Shown piece after piece: positions 26,186 through 35,192 of a stretch of 64,000 nucleotides of DNA. The stretch comes from Alkalihalobacterium alkalinitrilicum. GTDB lineage: Bacteria > Bacillota > Bacilli > Bacillales > Bacillaceae_F. The stretch covers positions 4,383,060 to 4,447,059 of the forward strand of contig NZ_KV917368.1 of the NCBI RefSeq assembly GCF_002019605.1, read 5' to 3'. The translations under genes were made by a program, and so were the position numbers. Below the pieces are notes generated by a model. That model was not told where the DNA came from and did not search any database. It was given only the letters and a program-made list of their open reading frames with translations. The stretch's first letter is position 1; each line of letters opens with the position of its first letter.

Positions 26186-27532
26186 ATGAAAACCATACGC
26201 TTTGATTATTCAAAAGCACTTCCATTTTTTGAGCAACATGAAATCGATTATTTAAGTGGGGCAGTTGAAACGGCCCATCAGCAATTACATAATGGATCTG
26301 GAGCAGGCAGTGATTACATCGGATGGGTTGACCTTCCGGTAAATTATGATAAAGAAGAGTTTTCACGGATTCAGAAATCTGCAGCGAAAATTAAATCTGA
26401 TTCGGATGTTCTCTTGGTTATAGGAATTGGTGGGTCCTACTTAGGTGCTCGAGCTGCTCTTGAAGCACTACAACATTCATTTTATAACATATTAGAAAAA
26501 GACAAACGTCAGGCTCCTCAAGTATTCTTTGTTGGAAACAACATTAGTTCTACGTATGTGAAAGATCTATTGACTGTCATCGAAGGAAAAGATGTTTCCA
26601 TTAATGTAATCTCTAAATCAGGAACGACTACAGAACCAGCGATAGCTTTCCGAATCTTCCGTGACTATTTAGAGAAGAAATACGGAAAAGAAGAAGCGAA
26701 ATCTCGTATTTATGCTACAACTGATAAAGCTAAAGGTGCGTTAAAAACGGTGGCTACAGAAGAGGGATATGAATCATTTGTTATCCCTGATGATGTGGGC
26801 GGTCGGTTTTCCGTACTTACTGCGGTAGGGCTTCTTCCACTGGCAGCTGCAGGTATTGATATTGAAGCAATGATGAAAGGGGCACAAGATGCGCGCGAAG
26901 CATACAGTAGTCCTAAGCTTGCAGAAAACGAAGCGTATCAATATGCCGCTGTTCGTAATGTTCTTTACAACAAAGGTAAAACGATTGAGTTAATGGTGAA
27001 CTATGAGCCATCTCTTCAATATGTTTCAGAATGGTGGAAACAATTGTATGGTGAAAGTGAAGGAAAAGATCAAAAAGGAATTTTTCCTGCGTCTGTTAAC
27101 TTCTCAACCGATTTACACTCGATGGGACAATACGTTCAGGATGGCCGCCGTGATTTATTTGAAACGATCATTAATGTAGAGAAAGTCCGAGAAGAGCTAA
27201 CCATTGAGGAAGCGGCAAATGATCTTGATGGCTTAAACTATTTAGCTGGTGAAACGATTGATTTTGTTAATAAAAAAGCGTTTCAAGGAACGATGCTTGC
27301 CCATACCGATGGTGGTGTACCGAATTTAATATTAAATCTCCCCGAGATGAATGCATATTACTTTGGCTATATGGTCTACTTTTTCGAAAAAGCTTGTGCG
27401 ATTAGTGGCTACCTTTTAGGTGTAAATCCATTTGATCAACCAGGGGTTGAGGCGTATAAGAAGAATATGTTTGCGCTCCTCGGAAAACCAGGATTTGAAA
27501 AAGAAAAAGCAGAACTTGAAAAGCGTCTATAA
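26186..27532 (+). CDS. pgi: Glucose-6-phosphate isomerase
   Basis: Interconverts glucose-6-phosphate and fructose-6-phosphate. 448 residues, the short firmicute form. Signatures [33 protein letters not shown], and [16 protein letters not shown] are all present, with the C-terminal [22 protein letters not shown] places the start at ATG 26186 and not at the upstream in-frame ATG. It is 79 bases after yugJ and may be read from its own promoter. A terminator (AATGCCCT / AGGGCATTTTT, 27553-27594) follows. Confidence 0.98.
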   Translation: MKTIRFDYSKALPFFEQHEIDYLSGAVETAHQQLHNGSGAGSDYIGWVDLPVNYDKEEFSRIQKSAAKIKSDSDVLLVIGIGGSYLGARAALEALQHSFYNILEKDKRQAPQVFFVGNNISSTYVKDLLTVIEGKDVSINVISKSGTTTEPAIAFRIFRDYLEKKYGKEEAKSRIYATTDKAKGALKTVATEEGYESFVIPDDVGGRFSVLTAVGLLPLAAAGIDIEAMMKGAQDAREAYSSPKLAENEAYQYAAVRNVLYNKGKTIELMVNYEPSLQYVSEWWKQLYGESEGKDQKGIFPASVNFSTDLHSMGQYVQDGRRDLFETIINVEKVREELTIEEAANDLDGLNYLAGETIDFVNKKAFQGTMLAHTDGGVPNLILNLPEMNAYYFGYMVYFFEKACAISGYLLGVNPFDQPGVEAYKKNMFALLGKPGFEKEKAELEKRL

Positions 27533-27552
27533 CTGAATGATTTTAAGTAAGA

Positions 27553-27594
27553 TAATGCCCTGCTACTCGTTTGAGTTGGTAGGGCATTTTTAAT
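27553..27594 (+). terminator. Terminator of pgi
   Basis: AATGCCCTGCTAC pairs with GTAGGGCATT, allowing one bulge, followed by TTT. Confidence 0.75.
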
Positions 27595-27647
27595 GTAAAA
27601 CGGGGTAAGCTAATAGTAATAACGTGATGTGGAAAGGGTGAAGCAGG

Positions 27648-28058
27648 ATGATTGAATTAAATTCTGCCATAGAAAATAAACAATTCAAGCTTCAACACTT
27701 AGAAGAAAAGTTGAAACCGCTTGGCTATATTATTGGTGGGAACTGGGATTATGATCATGGCTATTTTGACTATAAGATCGATGCTGACGAAGATAAATAC
27801 TTATACTTAAGAGTTCCGTTTAAAGCAGTAGATGGGGAGATTGACCAAAAAGGTGTCAAAGTAGAGCTAGGTAAACCTTTTTTACTTAACCATGATTACA
27901 AAGACGATCTCGACGACAATGTAATGGAGTACAATTCGTTAATGAATCAATTTGCAGAGCCAGAACAAAAAGATGCACCATTTCCGAAAGAAATGGTCGC
28001 AACTGGTCAAAGTTTAATTCAAGAGCTTGAAGCCACACTACTGTATTTTCCTCAGTAG
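27648..28058 (+). CDS. yugN: YugN-like protein
   Basis: 136 residues, acidic, soluble, no signal peptide. It reads as a YugN-family protein (LEEKLKPLGYIIGGNWDYDH, YLYLRVPFKAVDGEID), and its place directly after pgi agrees with the yug block. Function is unknown. The start ATG is preceded by GAAAGGGTG. Confidence 0.85.
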   Translation: MIELNSAIENKQFKLQHLEEKLKPLGYIIGGNWDYDHGYFDYKIDADEDKYLYLRVPFKAVDGEIDQKGVKVELGKPFLLNHDYKDDLDDNVMEYNSLMNQFAEPEQKDAPFPKEMVATGQSLIQELEATLLYFPQ

Positions 28059-28151
28059 ACGGTTTCAAAAGGCGAACACAACTATTAATCAAACGTTTAA
28101 TTAAGAAAGTTTTAGGTTAGAAAAGCCTTTCAGACCTAAAACGAACGCAGT

Positions 28152-28190
28152 ATCTAAAACCACTACTGATTAAATGTAGTGGTTTTAGAT
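28152..28190. terminator. Perfect 15-bp hairpin after yugN
   Basis: ATCTAAAACCACTAC and its exact complement surround a 9-base loop. There is no T-run after the stem, although the 3' arm itself contains TTTT. It is a probable terminator or mRNA 3'-end stabiliser between yugN and a convergent small gene. Confidence 0.5.
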
Positions 28191-28253
28191 GAGGACACGC
28201 CGATGATGTTAAATAAGTATACTTATCATTAAGGCCACAGTTATGGAATTCAG

Positions 28254-28403
28254 CTATTTTTTATCTATCGCCTTCGCATCTTGCATTACTTCTTCTAACA
28301 CATCCATTTCGACCATTTGTTCAGCAATTTCCTTATTCTTCTTTTCTTTATGTGGCTGTTGGTCGTGATTGTTTCTCGCCGCTTGTTTATTCCAATCACT
28401 CAT
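28254..28403 (-). CDS. Small hydrophilic protein, 49 residues, unrecognised
   Basis: A short open frame with ATG at 28403 and an excellent GGAGGTG ribosome site 7-8 bases upstream. It begins MSDWNKQAARNNHDQQ, continues with a lysine-rich stretch (HKEKKNKEIAEQ), and ends in a helix-like acidic segment (VEMDVLEEVMQDAKAIDKK). No membrane segment or cysteine. It could be a small acid-soluble or stress-type peptide, but no family was recognised. The ribosome site and biased composition are the main evidence. Confidence 0.6.
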   Translation of the reverse strand: MSDWNKQAARNNHDQQPHKEKKNKEIAEQMVEMDVLEEVMQDAKAIDKK

Positions 28404-28670
28404 TTTATATTCACCTCCGACACTAGTTTTTGAATATCGACTTATATTATTCGTTCAGTAGAAAATAAACGCCTATCTTTGTCCCGCACTTTGGCAATTG
28501 TGGTTTAGCAATAAGATATTAAGATGTCATAATTTACTATATATTTAAAAAACTATATATATTAAACTAGTAAAATATACATGCTATCGACTCTTAATCC
28601 TTTTATGGATATAGTGAAATTAGAACGATCTGGGATTTAAAAAGAGATAATACAAATAGGGAGTGGTATT

Positions 28671-29798
28671 ATGGAGTGTTTCACCAATAAACAAGAAGAA
28701 ATGCTAGAGTTAATTGAGCAGCTTGTGAACATAGATAGTGGCTCTTACTTAAAAGAAGGTGTCGATAAAGTCGGAGCGATATTAAAAGCAAAATATGAGG
28801 AACTCGGATTTCATGTTGAGGTCGTCGAGCAAGAAGAGCTTGGAAACCATCTAGTGATTAACCATAAAGATGCGTTCGATCCTAAAATTTTAATAGTGGC
28901 TCACTTAGATACAGTTTTTCCAGAAGGAACAGCAAGCGAACGTCCATATACGGTCGAGGGGGATTTTGCATACGGTCCAGGTGTCATTGACATGAAAGCT
29001 AGTCAAGTTTCAGTTCTGTATGCGATGAAGGCTTTAATTGAGTTGAACGATGATGCATACAAGAATGTTGAAATTGTCTTAAATAGTGATGAAGAAATCG
29101 GTTCACCGACTTCAAGAATATTGATTGAAGAAAAGTCCATTGGAAAAAAGTATGCCTTGATTATGGAACCTGCACGAAAGGATGGTTCGCTAGTGTCCGC
29201 TCGACGAGGTAAGGGATCCTATACGATTAATGTGAAAGGAAGAGCAGCTCATTCTGGAATTGAGCCAGAAAAAGGCAGAAGTGCAATTGAAGAATTAGCT
29301 TATAAAATTGTAAAGTTACATGAATTGAATGACCATGCTAACGGAATTTCAGTTAATGTCGGATTAATCGAAGGTGGCGACTCGATTAACACAGTATCTC
29401 CTAGTGCTGTCGGGCATGTCGACGTACGCATTTCATCACTAGACCAAGCAGAAGAAATTGAACATAAAATACAAGAAGTATGTTCAACGACAGATGTGTA
29501 TGGAACTGAAATTGAATTATCAGGATACATTGATCGTCCACCTATGGTAAAAAATGAGCAAACGAAAGAGCTTTTATACGTAATTCAACAAGTCGGTCAT
29601 GAAATGGGATTAGAAGTAACAGATACTAAAACAGGCGGTGGCTCAGATGCATCATTTACTTCGGCACAAGGAGTCGCTACCATTGATGGATTAGGTCCAG
29701 TCGGTGGTAACCCACACAGTGACAGAGAATACTTAGAAATACCTACTTTAACTGAACGGTCCGAATTGCTTATGAAGACGATTCAAAGAATTTCATGA
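28671..29798 (+). CDS. M20 family metallopeptidase (carboxypeptidase G2-like)
   Basis: 375 residues. The di-zinc site is readable: VAHLDTVFPEG (His, Asp), GPGVIDMKAS (bridging Asp), and NSDEEIGSPTSR (catalytic Glu). The inserted dimerisation domain is intact (GRAAHSGIEPEKGRSA). The closest type is glutamate carboxypeptidase, which removes C-terminal glutamate from folate-like or peptide substrates. A link with the AbgT transporter 17 kb away is only speculative. GGGAGTGG precedes ATG. It is a single gene. Confidence 0.9.
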   Translation: MECFTNKQEEMLELIEQLVNIDSGSYLKEGVDKVGAILKAKYEELGFHVEVVEQEELGNHLVINHKDAFDPKILIVAHLDTVFPEGTASERPYTVEGDFAYGPGVIDMKASQVSVLYAMKALIELNDDAYKNVEIVLNSDEEIGSPTSRILIEEKSIGKKYALIMEPARKDGSLVSARRGKGSYTINVKGRAAHSGIEPEKGRSAIEELAYKIVKLHELNDHANGISVNVGLIEGGDSINTVSPSAVGHVDVRISSLDQAEEIEHKIQEVCSTTDVYGTEIELSGYIDRPPMVKNEQTKELLYVIQQVGHEMGLEVTDTKTGGGSDASFTSAQGVATIDGLGPVGGNPHSDREYLEIPTLTERSELLMKTIQRIS

Positions 29799-30100
29799 AT
29801 TAGCTTCGAAACCATTTTGACCGATTTATGCACGGTCTAATTTCTTCCTTCAAACAAATAAATAATGATTTTGTATGCCTATCATACTGATTTTTTGGTG
29901 AATTTAGGTTAGAACTAAAGGAAAGACCTATCAGCTATACAGGTCTTACGGTCCAATTTTTGTGAAAGAAAATAGTCAGTGATTGTTTGTATGAAAAAAT
30001 AATGCTATGATTCTTAAGGCTACATAAATATTGTCGAATTATAGCGTGAATCGTTGCCCATAGACGTAGGTTTACTATAAAAGTGAAGGAGGGATTTATA
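29799..30100. other. Intergenic region, no gene seen
   Basis: About 300 bases of AT-rich sequence holding two short hairpins (GACCG/CGGTC near 29820-29838, and AAGACCT/AGGTCTT at 29923-29947) but no convincing T-run or open frame with a ribosome site. Confidence 0.5.
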
Positions 30101-30289
30101 ATGACGTTATTAATCATATTGCTGTTCTTAGCGAGTGCTGGTTTGTTTGTCTATTCTTTTTTTGCTAAAGACTATCAATCTGAAGTTACGAATCAAGTAA
30201 GCAACGTTCAAATTAATTTGATGCGGGAAATTAATGAAATTAAAGATAAAATGAAAGACGAAACGGAAGGAAGAGTGAAACGTGGATAA
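30101..30289 (+). CDS. Small single-pass membrane protein with coiled-coil tail
   Basis: 62 residues. One N-terminal membrane helix (LLIILLFLASAGLFVYSFF) is followed by a charged helix (LMREINEIKDKMKDETE). GAAGGAGGG, itself in an open frame, sets the start at ATG 30101. The last 8 bases overlap the GTG start of the next gene, so the two are translationally coupled and probably act together. Function is unknown. Confidence 0.7.
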   Translation: MTLLIILLFLASAGLFVYSFFAKDYQSEVTNQVSNVQINLMREINEIKDKMKDETEGRVKRG

Positions 30290-30830
30290 GCATACTGCAC
30301 GAGGATTGTCGATGGGATTTTTTATCACAGGTATCGTTTTGTTACTGTTTAAGTCAGTGCTTGCCCCTGCGCAAACGACAGCTGAAGAACCTGTAATGAG
30401 TCAAGAAACAATTGAAGTATTTTTAAAAGCAAATAACCTTATGGTCATTTCCGAAGAAGATTATGAAGCTATGAAAAATGGACAAGCAGATGAAAGTGCA
30501 ACGGCTGAACAGCCTACCGAAGAAAAAAAAGAGAGCGAAAGTAAGGTAGAAGAAAAAGAAGAAGAAAAGCAAGAAGAGAAGAAAGAGGAAGAGAAAAAAG
30601 AAGATGACAAGCCAGTCAAGCATAAAATAAAAATTACTTCTGGCATGGTAAGTCCTGATGTAGCCAAAATGCTGAAGGAAAAAGGACTTATAAAAGACGA
30701 AGCCAAATTCGTTCGAGCGGTTGAATCAAAGAATGCAGCCAAATATGTCCAAATTGGGGAACACGAGTTAACTACAGGTATGAGCCATAATGAAATTATA
30801 CAAGTGATCACTAAAGGTAGGGCTCAATAA
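30282..30830 (+). CDS. Membrane-anchored protein with acidic linker and MltG/YceG-like C-terminal part
   Basis: 182 residues. One membrane helix (GLSMGFFITGIVLLLFKSVL) is followed by a region of about 55 residues made almost entirely of Glu and Lys. The C-terminal domain (ITSGMVSPDVAKMLKEKGLI ... ELTTGMSHNEIIQVITKG) resembles the LysM-like N-terminal part of MltG-family proteins, without the catalytic domain. It may bind cell-wall material. The start is GTG at 30282, overlapping the previous gene. A terminator follows. Function is uncertain. Confidence 0.7.
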   Translation: MDKHTARGLSMGFFITGIVLLLFKSVLAPAQTTAEEPVMSQETIEVFLKANNLMVISEEDYEAMKNGQADESATAEQPTEEKKESESKVEEKEEEKQEEKKEEEKKEDDKPVKHKIKITSGMVSPDVAKMLKEKGLIKDEAKFVRAVESKNAAKYVQIGEHELTTGMSHNEIIQVITKGRAQ

Positions 30831-30839
30831 AGTGAATAC

Positions 30840-30884
30840 AAAAAAACTAGCATTGGAAGTTGAACTCCAATGCTAGTTTTTTTG
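30840..30884 (+). terminator. Terminator of the small membrane-protein pair
   Basis: AAAAACTAGCATTGGA and TCCAATGCTAGTTTTTTT form a 16-bp stem and T-run. Confidence 0.92.
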
Positions 30885-31111
30885 TGAATATCATTATTAT
30901 TTTCATCGAACTAATGAACGTTAATTAACCTTAAATAATTGTACTTCCTCTCACTGTCCGACTTTCATTTAATTTTTTTCATTTTTATAGGAAAACAGGA
31001 AAACATAATATAGATGTGTTGTCTTTTTAAACTCAAACATTTATAATTATCTAAATACTTAAATTCGGAACGGTTGTTCCGATAATCGGAATTAGGGAGA
31101 GGTGAATAATG

Positions 31112-31858
31112 ATGGTGATTAAATCCACACACGAAACCGATTATGATTATGAAATTTATCCACTTAATGAAACGGCAATCGTCATCAACTTTGGGCGTGA
31201 AATTGATGTTTCGATACATAACAAAGTAAAAGCCTTTACCAGCTATCTTGAACAATACCCAATTATGGGGTTGGTGGAGTATATCCCATCTTTTACTAGT
31301 GTAACGCTTTTTTATGATCCGATTAAAGTTGTTCGAGAAGGTAGCATTGGGCAACAGAATTCTAGCTATGATGTTATGAATTCAAAGATAAAAGATATTT
31401 TAAAAAATCTAAAAGGAATGTATCAAACGGAAAAAAGAGAAATAGAAATTCCCGTATGTTATGGTGGGGAGTTTGGTCCTGACTTAGATTTTGTTGCAAA
31501 GCATAATAATTTGACCACTGAAGAAGTTATTCAAATTCATTCTGAAGGAGAATATCTCGTTTATATGATTGGTTTTGCGCCTGGGTTCCCGTATTTAGGT
31601 GGAATGTCAGATCGCATTGCTACTCCAAGAAAAGCAAATCCTCGTATGAAAATCCCACAAGGTTCAGTTGGGATAGCGGGAAAGCAGACGGGAGTATATT
31701 CAATTGAAACCCCTGGTGGTTGGCAATTGATTGGTCGAACCCCATTAGAGTTATTTTTACCATCCAATAATCCCCCGTCCCTTCTTGAGTCGGGAGATAT
31801 TATTCGGTTCAAGCCAATTTCTCATAAAGAATATAGAGATTATAAGGGGGGAGCATGA
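31112..31858 (+). CDS. pxpB: 5-oxoprolinase subunit PxpB (KipI family)
   Basis: Subunit of the prokaryotic ATP-dependent 5-oxoprolinase PxpABC, which opens pyroglutamate to glutamate. 248 residues. The family-specific YMIGFAPGFPYLGGM segment and the TPGGWQLIGRTP segment are both clear. In B. subtilis the homologue is KipI, also known as an inhibitor of the KinA sporulation kinase. ATG at 31112 is 7 bases from GAGAGGTG; the ATG one codon earlier is possible. The stop overlaps the start of pxpC (TGATG). Confidence 0.93.
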   Translation: MVIKSTHETDYDYEIYPLNETAIVINFGREIDVSIHNKVKAFTSYLEQYPIMGLVEYIPSFTSVTLFYDPIKVVREGSIGQQNSSYDVMNSKIKDILKNLKGMYQTEKREIEIPVCYGGEFGPDLDFVAKHNNLTTEEVIQIHSEGEYLVYMIGFAPGFPYLGGMSDRIATPRKANPRMKIPQGSVGIAGKQTGVYSIETPGGWQLIGRTPLELFLPSNNPPSLLESGDIIRFKPISHKEYRDYKGGA

Positions 31859-32862
31859 TGAGTGTGAAAGTGATTCGCCCAGGACTTCTGACTACAGTTC
31901 AGGATTTGGGTAGAGCAGGATTACAGAAGTACGGTGTTGTTTTTAGTGGTGCAATGGACTCTTATGCTCTTCGAGTTGCAAATTTACTTGTTGGAAATGA
32001 AGAAGGAGATGCGGCGTTGGAAGTAACTCTGACAGGTCCTGAATTAGAAATAGAGGAAGACGTCCTAATTGCCGTAACCGGTGGTGATTTATCACCCACG
32101 ATTCAAAATGAACCGATCCCATTGTGGAAGCCAGTTTTTGTGAAAAAAGGCAGTGTACTCAAGTTTGGTCCATGTCAGTTCGGGTGTAGAGCTTATATAG
32201 CAATGGGTGGAGGCATTGATGTTGATGAGGTCATGGGAAGCAGGAGTACATACCTTCGAGCGGGAATCGGTGGATTTCAAGGACGAGCATTAAAAGTCAA
32301 TGACAGTATTAAGTTAAATCCACCGTCAGAACAAGCGCAACATTTAATAAACCAGCTTTCCACTGAAGAAAATCTACCATTTTCTTCAGCTACGTGGAGT
32401 GTAAATAATGTGACATATTTCCAAGATCAAAATCACATTAGCATTCGCGTCATTCGCGGTTCCCACTATGATTTGTTCACGTCAGAGTGTAGAGGGGCAA
32501 TATATGAGGAAGTTTTCAAAGTGACACCGCAATCCGATCGGATGGGCTACAGACTATCAGGCCCAACATTAACACTAAGTCAACCATTGGAAATGGTTTC
32601 GGAAGCAGTTGCTCTCGGGACGATTCAAGTACCTCCTGATGGTAACCCTATCATCTTACTTGCTGACAGACAAACAACAGGTGGTTATCCACGAATTGGC
32701 CAAGTATTATCCGTTGATATCCCGCTGATCGCGCAATTAAAGCCAGGAGATGCGATCAAATTCAAAGAAGTCACGCTTAAACAAGCAGAAGAACTCTACC
32801 TGAACAGAGAAAGAGAATTAAACGAACTACGAGCAGGTCTTAAACTAAAAAGTGCCAGGTAA
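31858..32862 (+). CDS. pxpC: 5-oxoprolinase subunit PxpC (KipA family)
   Basis: 334 residues. Biotin-dependent-carboxylase-like/KipA fold. Stretches VIRPGLLTTVQDLGRAGLQ, SGAMDSYALRVANLLVGN, and QTTGGYPRIGQV are diagnostic. It is translationally coupled to pxpB. ATG at 31858 is chosen over 31855 because the GGGGGGAG site is too close to the latter. The last residues (SAR) are encoded by a palindromic repeat that runs on into the end of the convergent IclR gene. Confidence 0.93.
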   Translation: MSVKVIRPGLLTTVQDLGRAGLQKYGVVFSGAMDSYALRVANLLVGNEEGDAALEVTLTGPELEIEEDVLIAVTGGDLSPTIQNEPIPLWKPVFVKKGSVLKFGPCQFGCRAYIAMGGGIDVDEVMGSRSTYLRAGIGGFQGRALKVNDSIKLNPPSEQAQHLINQLSTEENLPFSSATWSVNNVTYFQDQNHISIRVIRGSHYDLFTSECRGAIYEEVFKVTPQSDRMGYRLSGPTLTLSQPLEMVSEAVALGTIQVPPDGNPIILLADRQTTGGYPRIGQVLSVDIPLIAQLKPGDAIKFKEVTLKQAEELYLNRERELNELRAGLKLKSAR

Positions 32863-32900
32863 CTTTAATACAATAAATGATTAAAGGTGCCTGGCACCTA
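32850..32900. repeat. GGTGCC-type palindromic repeat forming the ends of two convergent genes
   Basis: GTGCCAGG (32852-32859) pairs with CCTGGCAC (32890-32897), and CTTTAAT with ATTAAAG inside, giving a long imperfect hairpin. The right arm contains GGTGCCTGGCACC, itself a palindrome. The pxpC stop codon lies in the left arm and the IclR stop codon in the right. A related hairpin sits between convergent genes at 38629-38670. It probably serves as a bidirectional terminator. Confidence 0.75.
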
Positions 32901-33639
32901 AACTTCGTGAGATATGAGCTGCGGCTTGTTTTACTTCTTCGATTAACATAGGTAATTGTTCTTTTTGAAACCGAATATCTGGTCCTGCAATACTTAGACC
33001 GCCTACAACGTGTCCTGTGTGATCAAAAATAGGTGCTGCAACTGAGGAGGTTTGGTTTTCCAGTTCAGAATAGCTAACAGTGTATCCATCCAGACGAGAT
33101 TGTCGCAAAATCAACCGCAACTGTTCTTTATCTGTAATCGTTCCTGTTCCATAAGGACTTAGTTTTGTCATATTGAGGTATTCGTCTATTTCGACATCCG
33201 ATAAGTTGGCCAAAATAATTCGTGAGCAAGCTCCAGCGTAAAGCGGGGACCGCCTTCCTACTTTGGTAAAGAGTCTTACAGGATGTATGGTGTCAAGCTT
33301 TTCAATATAGATCGCATCATGATGATCTCGCATCGTCAGGTTAACGGCTTCACCAACTTTATCTCGGAGCTCTTTCATGACCGGATGAGCAATTTGACGA
33401 ATATCAAGGCGGTCGGCTACGAGTTGTCCAAATTCAAGAAATAGCATACCGAGTGTATACTTCCCTTCCTGGTCCTTACCTAGAAAACCCATCTCTTCAA
33501 GGGAGCCTATCATTCGATGTACTGATGTTTTAGGGATTCCTGATAGTTCAACCATTTCGTTTAAACTTAACTTATTATGTGTTCGGAACAGGTCCAGGAG
33601 TTTCATAGATTTAACAACTGTTTTATTTTTGTTTTGCAC
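32881..33639 (-). CDS. IclR family transcriptional regulator (KipR-like)
   Basis: 252 residues. An N-terminal winged helix (LDLFRTHNKLSLNEMVELSG, TSVHRMIGSLEEMGFL) is followed by an effector-binding domain (DAIYIEKLDTIHPVRLFTKV, GACSRIILANLSD). The start is GTG with AAAGGAG upstream. It lies between pxpBC (convergent) and ycsG-pxpA-ycsI (divergent), and KipR holds the same functional place in B. subtilis, so it very likely represses the 5-oxoproline genes. Its C-terminus GARHL is encoded in a dispersed palindrome. Confidence 0.92.
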   Translation of the reverse strand: MQNKNKTVVKSMKLLDLFRTHNKLSLNEMVELSGIPKTSVHRMIGSLEEMGFLGKDQEGKYTLGMLFLEFGQLVADRLDIRQIAHPVMKELRDKVGEAVNLTMRDHHDAIYIEKLDTIHPVRLFTKVGRRSPLYAGACSRIILANLSDVEIDEYLNMTKLSPYGTGTITDKEQLRLILRQSRLDGYTVSYSELENQTSSVAAPIFDHTGHVVGGLSIAGPDIRFQKEQLPMLIEEVKQAAAHISRSLGARHL

Positions 33640-33929
33640 GAGTTAATCTCCTTTCACAAAATTTATTAAGTAAAATTAAAAATTTTTGAGAAAATAAACA
33701 ATAAGTAATAGAAAAAATTTTAAAAAGATAATTTTTTTAATTCTACTAAACCCTCGATCAATTGTCTAGGTAAGATGAAGTCCGGTCTATTCTAGGTGCT
33801 ATTCATGCCTGATATTGAAAATGGGAATAGCTTCAGTCCTTGTTCTGGTTAAACTATAAAACGGTTATTACCAGTCATTTTTCTAGCTTAGGCTTAGTAA
33901 AAAATAACGTATTAGAAAGGGTGAGTGAT

Positions 33930-35156
33930 ATGAAACAGCAAAATCCAATCGATGAGAAACAAACACAAATAACACCGAAAGAAAGATTAAGTGCGATGAC
34001 GGGGGCTGCCTTTTTAATGGCCACCTCAGCCATTGGTCCTGGGTTTTTAACGCAAACTGCCGTTTTTACAGAGCAACTCCTTGCCAGCTTTGCGTTTGTG
34101 ATCCTTGCATCGATTATTTTAGATATTGGTGCTCAAATGAATATTTGGCGTATTATTGCCGTTTCAAAAATGAGAGGGCAAGAAATTGCGAATGCTGTCC
34201 TTCCTGGCTTAGGTTATGTTGTCGCTTTTTTCATCGTACTAGGAGGCCTCGCCTTTAACATTGGTAACGTTGCTGGAGGGGGATTAGGAGTTAATGCGTT
34301 ACTCGGCTTTGATCCAAGAATAGGTGCGGTCATGACTGGAGTTATTTGTATCATTATTTTTTCCCTTAAAGAAGCCAATGTTGCAATGGACAAAATTGTG
34401 CGTTATTTAGGGGCATTGATGATTTTGTTAACGACTTATGTCATGTTTGTCAGTAAACCGCCTTACGCTGAGGCAGCGCTACGTACGGTTGTGCCTCTAG
34501 AAATTGATTTTTTAGCGATTATTACGATTGTGGGTGGAACAGTTGGTGGATATATTACATTTGCTGGAGGACATAGACTTTTAGATGCAGGTGTATCTGG
34601 TAAAGAAAATATACGTCATGTCACCAATACGGCGATTTCTGGAATTGTTGTCGCTTCAATTATGCGATTTATTTTATTTTTAGCCGTGCTAGGCGTTGTT
34701 TCTGCAGGCTTTGCTTTAAATGCCGATAACCCTACGGCTTCTGTGTTCCAAATTGCTGCTGGTGAAGTTGGTTATAGGATCTTTGGTTTAGTATTGTGGG
34801 CAGCTGGGATTACGTCAGTGATTGGGGCAGCTTATACATCAGTATCGTTTTTAACAACGTTTCATACAAGTATTAAGAAACACCAAAATTATTGGGTGAT
34901 TGGGTTTATCGTATTTTCAACGATTGTTTTTGCTTTAATTGGGCGTCCAGTCACTTTATTAGTATTAGCAGGTGCATTTAACGGTTTAATTCTTCCTTTG
35001 ACATTAGGATGTATTGTTTTAGCGGCTCATCGCACAAAAATTGTTGGAGATTATAAACATCCAGTTTGGATGACTGTTTTTGGAGCACTTGTTGTTGTAT
35101 TAACTGCTTATTTAGGGGTTCGTACCCTTATTATAATGATTCCACAATTATTTTAG
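33930..35156 (+). CDS. ycsG: NRAMP-like transporter (YcsG family), probable 5-oxoproline-locus permease
   Basis: 408 residues and about 11 membrane segments with an NRAMP-type fold (MATSAIGPGFLTQTAVFTEQ). The metal-binding DPGN motif of true NRAMP metal carriers is absent at this place, which reads SAIGPGF. Linkage to pxpA and ycsI, as in B. subtilis, suggests transport related to pyroglutamate. Open frame exists upstream, but GAAAGGGTG sets ATG 33930. First gene of a three-gene operon divergent from the IclR gene. Confidence 0.85.
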   Translation: MKQQNPIDEKQTQITPKERLSAMTGAAFLMATSAIGPGFLTQTAVFTEQLLASFAFVILASIILDIGAQMNIWRIIAVSKMRGQEIANAVLPGLGYVVAFFIVLGGLAFNIGNVAGGGLGVNALLGFDPRIGAVMTGVICIIIFSLKEANVAMDKIVRYLGALMILLTTYVMFVSKPPYAEAALRTVVPLEIDFLAIITIVGGTVGGYITFAGGHRLLDAGVSGKENIRHVTNTAISGIVVASIMRFILFLAVLGVVSAGFALNADNPTASVFQIAAGEVGYRIFGLVLWAAGITSVIGAAYTSVSFLTTFHTSIKKHQNYWVIGFIVFSTIVFALIGRPVTLLVLAGAFNGLILPLTLGCIVLAAHRTKIVGDYKHPVWMTVFGALVVVLTAYLGVRTLIIMIPQLF

Positions 35157-35192
35157 TTTATAAAACTGTAAAAATAAGGGAGGAGATTGTGT

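Noticed and set aside
28641..29798. M20 peptidase and AbgT transporter as an abg system
   Set aside because: They are 17 kb apart with separate promoters; a link would be guesswork.
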